Under the pieces are notes generated by a model. The model did not search any database. It had not been told where the DNA came from and worked only from the letters and a program-made list of their open reading frames with translations. Of a stretch of 64,000 nt of DNA, positions 26,601-35,600 are shown in pieces (position 1 is the stretch's first letter; each line of letters starts with the position of its first letter). This DNA comes from Bacteriovoracaceae bacterium UBA4096 (GTDB taxonomy: Bacteria; Bdellovibrionota; Bacteriovoracia; Bacteriovoracales; Bacteriovoracaceae): assembly GCA_002381945.1 (NCBI GenBank), contig DFXY01000043.1:14840-78839 (forward strand), in the 5' to 3' direction. The translations under genes were made by a program, and so were the position numbers.

Positions 26601-29600
26601 TCAAGCCACAGATAAGTTCGCCTAACACCGACAGTTTTCTTACGAATAAAAAGACCTTGAATATACAGGCCACTATAATAGACGTTCATATTGGTGAAAC
26701 AGTCATCCTTCAAAATGACGTTGAGGTATTAAAAACAACAGGTTCCAACATCTCATTCACAGCGACACTAAATGAGGGCAAAAATGAATTTATTATTAAA
26801 TCAGTAGATTTGGCAAAGAACGAATCAAATCCATTTATTCTTCGCAATATAACACTCAACAGCTCTAGGCCGGTCATTGCTTCTACAAATAAAGGGAATA
26901 TAGTTCAGACAGAACCTCTATTTGTTTTGAATGCCCGAATTACTGATGATCTGGAAACAACCACTGTCATAAAGCATAACAATAATGAGGTTTTACAGAC
27001 TGCTGACAAGAATATTTCCTCAAATATTCTTCTAACAAGCGGTTCAAATAATTTTGAAATTATTTCTACGGATGCTGCAGGAAACGTATCAGAAACATTT
27101 ACTCTTTCTGGCATCAACATGGACGATATTGCACCATTAATTTCTTCAAATATTCAAAGCGATCAATTAACTAATCAGAAAAACTTTACTCTACAGGCCA
27201 TTATTGAAGATGTATCCAACGTAGATGCAAAAGTCTTCCATAATGGAAATCTCATTTATACTGGGGATAGTAAGGTACTGGGCTTCCCTGTCACACTTTC
27301 AGAAGGACAAAATTCTTTTGAAATCAAAGTCTCTGATCTGGCAGGAAACCAAGCCGAGCCTTTTATCATCAAAAACATTGTCCTTGATACAGTAAAACCA
27401 GTTATTACTTCGAACTCTGCCCACGACTTTCGTACAAAAGATCCTCTCTATTTCGTTAGCGCAAGTGCTTATGATACTTCAAGTTTAAATTTCAAATTAT
27501 TACTTAACGGCCAGGAAATCTACTCGGCACCTAGTTCTTATCTTCAACACCTCATAACACTCGTTGAAGGGACGAATCGACTTGAATTTATTGCCATAGA
27601 CGCAGCAGGAAATTTGAGTGAATCATTTAAAGTTGAAAATATAGTCCTCGACACACTTCCTCCTGTCATAAATCTTGCTACTGCCGGAGAGGAAGCCCAG
27701 TCAGAAACGATATATACCTTAAATGGAACCATTACCGATCAATCAACCTATAGCTACCAAATATTTCAAAATGGTGCCCTCATTACTGAAGGCACTCAAA
27801 GCCCCTTCAGTATAACGACTAATCTCGCCACTGGAAAAAACACATTTAAGATTGTTGCGACAGATGAACTAAAAAACACCAGCAATAAAGACATTAACAT
27901 CTATCTGGATACGGCTGCGCCAATCATTGAGATTGCATCCATCCCAACACTTACGAAGAACAAATTTTTCACTCTCAAAGTAAATATTCAGGACGAATCA
28001 GACACCTCAACACAAATATTTCAAAATCAAACTCTTATTGAAACAAGTTCACTAAAAGAGATTGTTAAGAGTATGACTTTATTAGAGGGACCCAATCATT
28101 TCTCACTGCGATCCTCTGACTCTAAAGGAAATCAACTTGACCCTGAAAAAAGTTTCATAATTACTTTAGATTCCTCTGCCCCTTTCATTAGTTTCTCGCC
28201 AAGCAATGGTTATCGATTCAATTTAACCAACAATCCTAACCAAAATCTTGTTATTCGGATTCAGGATGCAAGCACTATCGACTTCCAAAGATTAAGGGTG
28301 AAATTAAATGGAGATCTTCTAAGCTCAGATCTTTACTCAATAAATCAGCAATCGAAAGAAGTTTCCATATTAATGTCAAATCCTGACCTCCCTGTCCTTC
28401 TGGAGAAAGAAAATATATTCAGTATAGAAATCGCCGACGAACTTCAGAATATCGCGATTGCTTCCTCAAAATATAAAGTAATAAATGATGAAGAGAATGA
28501 TGGCAGACCCATAATTAACTTCAATCCAGCGGGAGGTGTGGTCGTTGCCCCACTCGCGTCTATTGATGTTGGCTTCAGCTCAAATACAGGAATTGATTAC
28601 TCGAGCTTAGTTATTACGATTGATGGCAATACCGTTCCTAGCAATCAACTTACAGTCGATCAAAATCACTCAAAAATTAGTATTAATCTCAGTAACGTTA
28701 ATCAATCACCAGATAAATTCGGTTTACTCATACAAGTAACTGTTTCCGACTTACTGCAGAAAAGCAGCTATGCAGCTGCCGGTATTAATTTCTTTAATGA
28801 TAATACTACTTTAATGGCAGAAATTGTAACAGATGATGCCTATGGAGGTAGCTTCGGAGGAGGAACATACGAAGCCCACATGTGTGTACCACTATTGTCT
28901 GGGAAAGCAAAATGTTGGGGTAATAATCAGTACGGCCAACTAGGTATTCTAGTACCACCTTATCAAGTTGGTAACGAACGTAACTTAGCACAATCTTCCA
29001 ATGTAGACCTGGGAGAAAAAATTATGAAAATAAGGTCTGCAGGTTTTAGAACTTGTGCACTCGTTGAATCAGGAAAAGTTTACTGCTGGGGTGAAAACAC
29101 TTCTGGAGAATTGGGTTATGGCAATACTCTTGAAGTTGGAAAAACAATCTTACCAAAGACCATGGGTCCATTATCGATTGGTGAAAAAGTAAAAGACATT
29201 ACTGTCAGCCAACGTTCTATCTGCGTTTTACTTGAATCATCGCGAGTTAAATGTTGGGGAACTGGATATGGTGATGCTTCAGGTTATGGGCAAACTTTTA
29301 CTTGGACGAAAGACAAAAAACCAATAAACATTCCCTATCTTAATGTAGGTGGACTGGTAAAAAGTATTACATCAGGCCTTTCTCATATCTGTGCTTTATT
29401 AGAAAATGGTGAAGTCCGTTGCTGGGGTGGTAATTACCGAGGGCAATTAGGATATGGCCATATGAATCTTATTGGTGACAATGAGGTTCCTTCGGATGCT
29501 GGAAGTGTCCCTTTAGGAGAAAAAGCAGTTCAAATTTCTTTGGGATATGAACATAGCTGTGCACTCCTAGAGTCAGGAGGTCTAAAATGCTGGGGCTTTA

Positions 29601-32600
29601 ACGATAGCGCACAACTTGGTTACAATCATACAAGTAACGTTGGTGACTATAGGCCAATAGACAATCTCGGTTCCATTAATTTTGAATTACCTTCTGTTCA
29701 AGTTTCATTAGGGTATAAACATTCTTGCGCCTTATTTCCAAATCACAAAATTAAATGCTGGGGACTTAACTTCAATGGACAGCTTGGACTTGGAAAGAAT
29801 GATTGGACCGTCAAAAACACTTCTGCTCTTCCCTATGTTGATGTCGGTGGAGACGTAAAATCGGTTCATGTTGTTGATAATCGGACTTGTGTCACACTGA
29901 TGAGTAATCAGCTTAAGTGTTGGGGGGATAATAGATCGTCACTTCTCGGACAGGCTCAAGTCATATATCTTGGTGATGATGAATCCATTACTGCTGAAGC
30001 CCCGATCGTTCCTGGAGCCCCTGTCATTCATTTAACTGCCGGTCACCATAGTACTTGTGCAGTGGATTCATCTGGGAAGGCAAGATGTTGGGGAGAAAAT
30101 AAGAATCAAAAATTAAGTCCAAGTACAGATAAATATATTGGTGACAAAGAACCGGTAACAACTCTTGAACCCATCAACACGAATTTCAATATTTCTAAAT
30201 TGTCTGATGGTGGTTATGAACACATCTGTGCTTTGACTACGACCCAAAATGTTAGATGTTGGGGTTATAATACCTATGGCGCTTTAGGTGCTGGTACAAC
30301 GTATTACGTTGCTATTTCTGACGCTCAAGATCTCTTGGGTCCAGGAGAAAAGGCTATTCAAGTCGAAACTTCGGACAATTATTCATGTGCCCTCTTAGTC
30401 GGTGGGAAAGTTAGATGTTGGGGAGATAACACCTATGGAAAACTTGGCTTAGGTCATAAACAAAATATTAATTATGCTTCCTCCTCTTCAACCAACGTAT
30501 CAATCGGTGAGACAGTCATACAAATTTCCACAGGATGGGGTCATGTTTGTGCACTGACTAGCACTGGTAAAGTAAAGTGTTGGGGTCGCAACGGTACCAA
30601 TGAATTGGGACAGGGGACTTATGACGATGTAGGGGATAATGAACTTCCTAGTACTATCCCCTTTATAAGTCTAGGGGGCAAGGCCAAATACATATCTGCT
30701 GGATCTGGAAATACATGTGCGATTCTCGAAAATGGAAATTTTAGATGTTGGGGAAAAAATCAGCGAGGAGAAACTGGCTATCCACAAGAGGACATGACGT
30801 ACTTTGGTAGTCCATCCTCCAGACCGGAACTAAATTTAGGATTTGCAGCGAGAGAAATAGTCTCGAGAAATACTTACACTTGCGGTTTAATGAGTAATGG
30901 TAAAATGAAATGCTGGGGCGGATCTAAAGGCTTCTTAAAAGATCAAGTGCCTCTTCCAATTCCTGAAAACATAACCAAAATCAGCGCAAGTGATGAACAC
31001 ACCTGTGCTCTATTAAACAACGCTAGTATAAGATGTTGGGGATCAAATGAGTATGCTGCTTTAGGATACCCTATCGTAAAAAACATGGGAATAGACGAAG
31101 TACCTTCAGCAATATCTCCCATTAGCTTAGGTGACGGAGTCCTCTTTCTAGGATCAGACAATAATGTCAACTTGATCGCCCATTATGAGTCAAATATCTA
31201 TTATGGGCAGGGGCCATTAGAAGTCACCTTTAATGCTATAACCTCATCATCAGTTGCAGGACAAATTACTTCTTATCAATGGGATTTTGGGGATAACTCA
31301 CCAATACAACTCACCCAATCCCCGATAACCTCATACGTATATAATTCTCAAGGGGTATTTACCGCTAAACTTACAATCACTGATGAAGCAGGAAATAGTG
31401 CTTCCTACTCGCAATACATAACAGTACTCGGAGAAAATATTCTCCCTACTGCCAAACTAGCAGCAAATATAACAACAGGGACAACACCACTCAATGTAAC
31501 CTTTAGTGGGTCAGAATCATTTGATCCTGCTGGATCGATAATAAACTATCAGTTCATTTTTGGAGATGGTAAGAAGTTAAATACTTCAAACTCAACCGCA
31601 GCCCACATTTTTTACAATCCGGGACATTATTCTGCCAAAGTGATAGTCACCGACAACAATGGTGGTAAAACAACAAGTGAAGCCATTCTAATTTCCATAC
31701 CGGCACATCCTAGCGCACCAATCATTAGTTCATCTGCTAGCGGACACATAAGAACAGGTAATGAAATCTACAACATCAATGCAACCGTCCTAGACGATGA
31801 GGATGTAACACTAAAAGTTCTTCAAAATGGACAGATTATCTTTACGGGACAAACTAAATCATTCAATGATGATGTAACTCTTGCTCAAGGAACCAATTAT
31901 TTTGAAATTCAGGCCGTAGATGAAAATGGCCATGCTGCCATTCCCCTGATTATTGGCTATATCGTTTTAGACACCAATGTCCCGGTTGTTGCATCAACCA
32001 TTAAAAGCAACACATACACAAATCAAGTGCCGTTTTCATTTAACGTCCAAGTTACAGATGATACCAGAACTACAACAAAGGTATTTTTAAATGGCAACTT
32101 GGTTACCACATCTCTTAGTGAAAGTTTTCTCATAGATCTAAGTCTGATCGAAGGAAGTAATAAGATTGAGGTTATATCGACAGATGAATTTGGAATGACA
32201 TCCTCACCTCTGATTATTAGTAATCTTATTCTTGATACTAAAGCACCAATTTTGGCAAACATAAAACCAGCCGCAAACTCCTTTATATCTAAGAATAGCG
32301 TTGAAGTATCTGCAACCTCGAATGAAGTCTTAAGAGAGGCCAGTGTTAATGGTTTGGCCCTAAATCTATCATCAGACAAAACCATATTTACGGGAACACT
32401 AGTACCTTCAAACGAAGGTGATTTTAACATCACAATTTCAGCGAAGGATCTTGCAGGCAACGAAAAAAGAGAATCATTTAAAGTGACTGTCGACACCCAT
32501 CCACCCCTGCTCACACATTCAAATACCTCTGGCTATCTGAGCAGCGACTCATCTTACACGATAAATGCAACCGTAAACGACATCAGTGGCACAACAACTG

Positions 32601-35600
32601 AAATTTACCAAAACGGTAAAAAGGTTTATACAACAACAGATTCAGAGATTAGTTATAATGCAACATTAAATGAAGGTTCAAACACATTTGTCATAAAATC
32701 TTTTGATACTTTTGGCAATGAAGTAAACCCAGCTTATATCGGTGACATTAACCTCGATAAGACGGCTCCGCAAATTGTATCCTATATGAGGTCTGATCTA
32801 TTTACTAACAAATCATCATTCCCTATTGAACTAAGTATTCTTGAACCACAGGAAGCAACAACAAAAGTTTTCAAAAATGGCATAGAAATCATTTCAACAA
32901 TAATGAAAAACATTTCAACGACGACTCCATTACAACCGGGGAACAACAATTTTGAGATTAGATCTGTTGATGGCAGTGGTAATGTTAGTGTCCCTTTATC
33001 AGTTGAAAACATCTACCTAGATCAAGTTGCTCCTGTTTTAACATTGCACAACCTTCCACAAGAGCATGAAAAAGTCATTATCTCTCAAGGTACAAGCACT
33101 ACCTTGAGTTACAATAAACCAATCAACACGCTGGTTGCTCAAAGCACCCTTAACTTACAAGGGGATGTCTCAGATGAGATTGGAGTGAATACTAAGTTTG
33201 TACTCAATGGAAGATTATATAAAACTATCAGCAATAAGAACTTTTCAGAAACAATCGTTCTAACTGAGGGAGTCAACACTATTGAGATGATACCAGAAGA
33301 TGAAGCGGGCAATATTGGAGCCGCCGTTCGACGTGGAGTTAATCTGGACACTCAAGCACCAATTCTCACAAGTACTTTATCAGGAACGAAGAATGTCTTT
33401 GACTCTACTTTTGTAATTGATTTAAAGGTCCAGGATTTGGATCAAACGACGACAGAAGTTTTTGTAAATGGCAATGGAGTGTATCTCACTTCAAGTAAAG
33501 AATTTAATCTCCCTGTACAATTGAAACCTGGTGAAAATATCATCACTGCCATCAGCAAAGACTCTTTGGGACATACGTCTGCACCATTTGAAATAATTCG
33601 TCTTATCTATGATGATAGTGCACCTATCATTAACCTTGCCACGAATGGAAATATTTATACCAATATCCCACAATTCACTTTTATTGCAGAAATTATTGAT
33701 ATCTCGGATGTTAAAAGTACGATTCGAGTCAATGATCAACTTGCTCACATAGTAGCTGATAAAAACATAAGTGTACCTTTAACTCTTATCGAAGGAAGAA
33801 ACAGCATAAGCATTGAGACAAGTGAAGTTGAATCAAGCAGAAGGTCAATTAAACTGATCGATAATGTTATACTCGACACTGTCCCTCCAGTCATAAGCAC
33901 AAGCAGTCTTCAAAATATAACGACGAATGACAGTTTATTTAAACTTAGTATCGCTATTCAAGACTCAATTGGCACGAATGCGGAAATCTATCTTAATAAC
34001 AGGCTTACATATAGGTCAGGTGATAAGAGCTTCGTGGCACCAATAATACTGGTCCCTGGGAGAAATGATATCCGAATTGAAGCAAAAGATCTTGCCGGGA
34101 ACTTAGCAATCCCAGTTGAGCTTCAAAACATTCATTATCAAACAAGAAGTAATATTGCCACATCCATTGGAGTTGGTGGAGGAAAGAATTCTGTAACCGA
34201 TTCAAGCTCTAGCATTTATGGCGCTATGGTGGATATCGGACCAGGCGCGGTAAATGAAAATGTTGAACTTGCAGTAAACGTTGCCCAAGTTTCTGACTTA
34301 CCTAGTATTGCAGGCGCTCCAACACCTGACCCGATAGGACCGATTCTTAATATCTCAGTTTCTAAAACGGTCAGCGCTAAGAAGACGTTTAATAATGAAG
34401 TTGTAGTAGGTATTCCATTCTCTCCGATGCTGGCATTGAATAAAAATATTAACACCGCCAATATCTTTATTGTTCGCTATGATTCAGTACATGGAGTCGT
34501 GGAAAACATTCATCCATTCAAAATAGATTTTACGAAAGGTATTGCCTACGGCTACACCAACTCCTTTAGTCACTTCTTTGTTTCAAGTGGAAGAGAATAT
34601 CCTAAGATGGCCCTGGAGTTTCCACAAAATTGCAGGAAGTTAGAACTTGGATATTCTTGTGATCTTGAAGATCAAGACTTCAACCTATCTGGAGCCTTTA
34701 GACTAAGAGGTTTAATAACTGAGTCGGATTTACAGATCATCTGTGATGAATGCTCAACATCGGTAACTGAAAATAAGTCCTTTATTAATGAGGCTAACGA
34801 AGAATTTATTGCTTTCACTCTGACAGGTGGTTCAAGTTCAACGACTGATTCATTACGACTAACCTTTAAGGTTGGCAATTTGATTGCAAAAGAGAAAATT
34901 ACAATTAATTATGCAGTTACTCCACAGATCCCTATAGAAAGTATCCTCTTAAGTAATTGCTATGAGCCAGGTGCAGTATGTAAAGAATTAGGAACAGGTG
35001 CAATAGCCTTTAGTAATGATGGATCCCAGGCAGTTGACTCAGCATTAAATATTAGCTTAGGTAATATTTTTAGACCAAACAGATTTAAACTTAAGAATTT
35101 CATTACTAAACATGATGGAATTCTTTACTGGATTGAACCAAAAAATCACCTACCGACTTATAGGATCCAGGACCTTGCTAGCTATAGGCTTAGTGACTTT
35201 ACATTACGCCGGAAGAATCTTGATGGCACAATATCGACAGTTGATACTTTTGCCATTGCTATGGATTCAGCTGAGATGCTTTTTAATGAATGGGAGTATA
35301 ACTTTAATCTCCAGGTTCTAGACCAACAGGCACTTTTCACCTTGGATTCAAGCAATCATCTCTACGATGTCAGTACAGACACTATCGCCCTCGGCAATAG
35401 AGCAAAATTAATTTCCATGGACAAAACGACACTGACAAAAACGTATTTGGAAGAGAGTGCTGGATTTGTACTTAATGAAATTAAAGAGGTTAAGGCATCT
35501 AATTCTAATATCTTCGTAATAGCTACGAGCTTTAACAATCTTTATGATGCTCATTACAAAGAGGGTCTTTTTAAATACGACTTACTCTCTAACAGCTGGG

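Noticed and set aside
25005..34150. Repeated segments in the giant gene as DNA repeats
   Set aside because: The modules are similar as protein but diverged as DNA; they are Ig-like domains, not a nucleotide repeat array.
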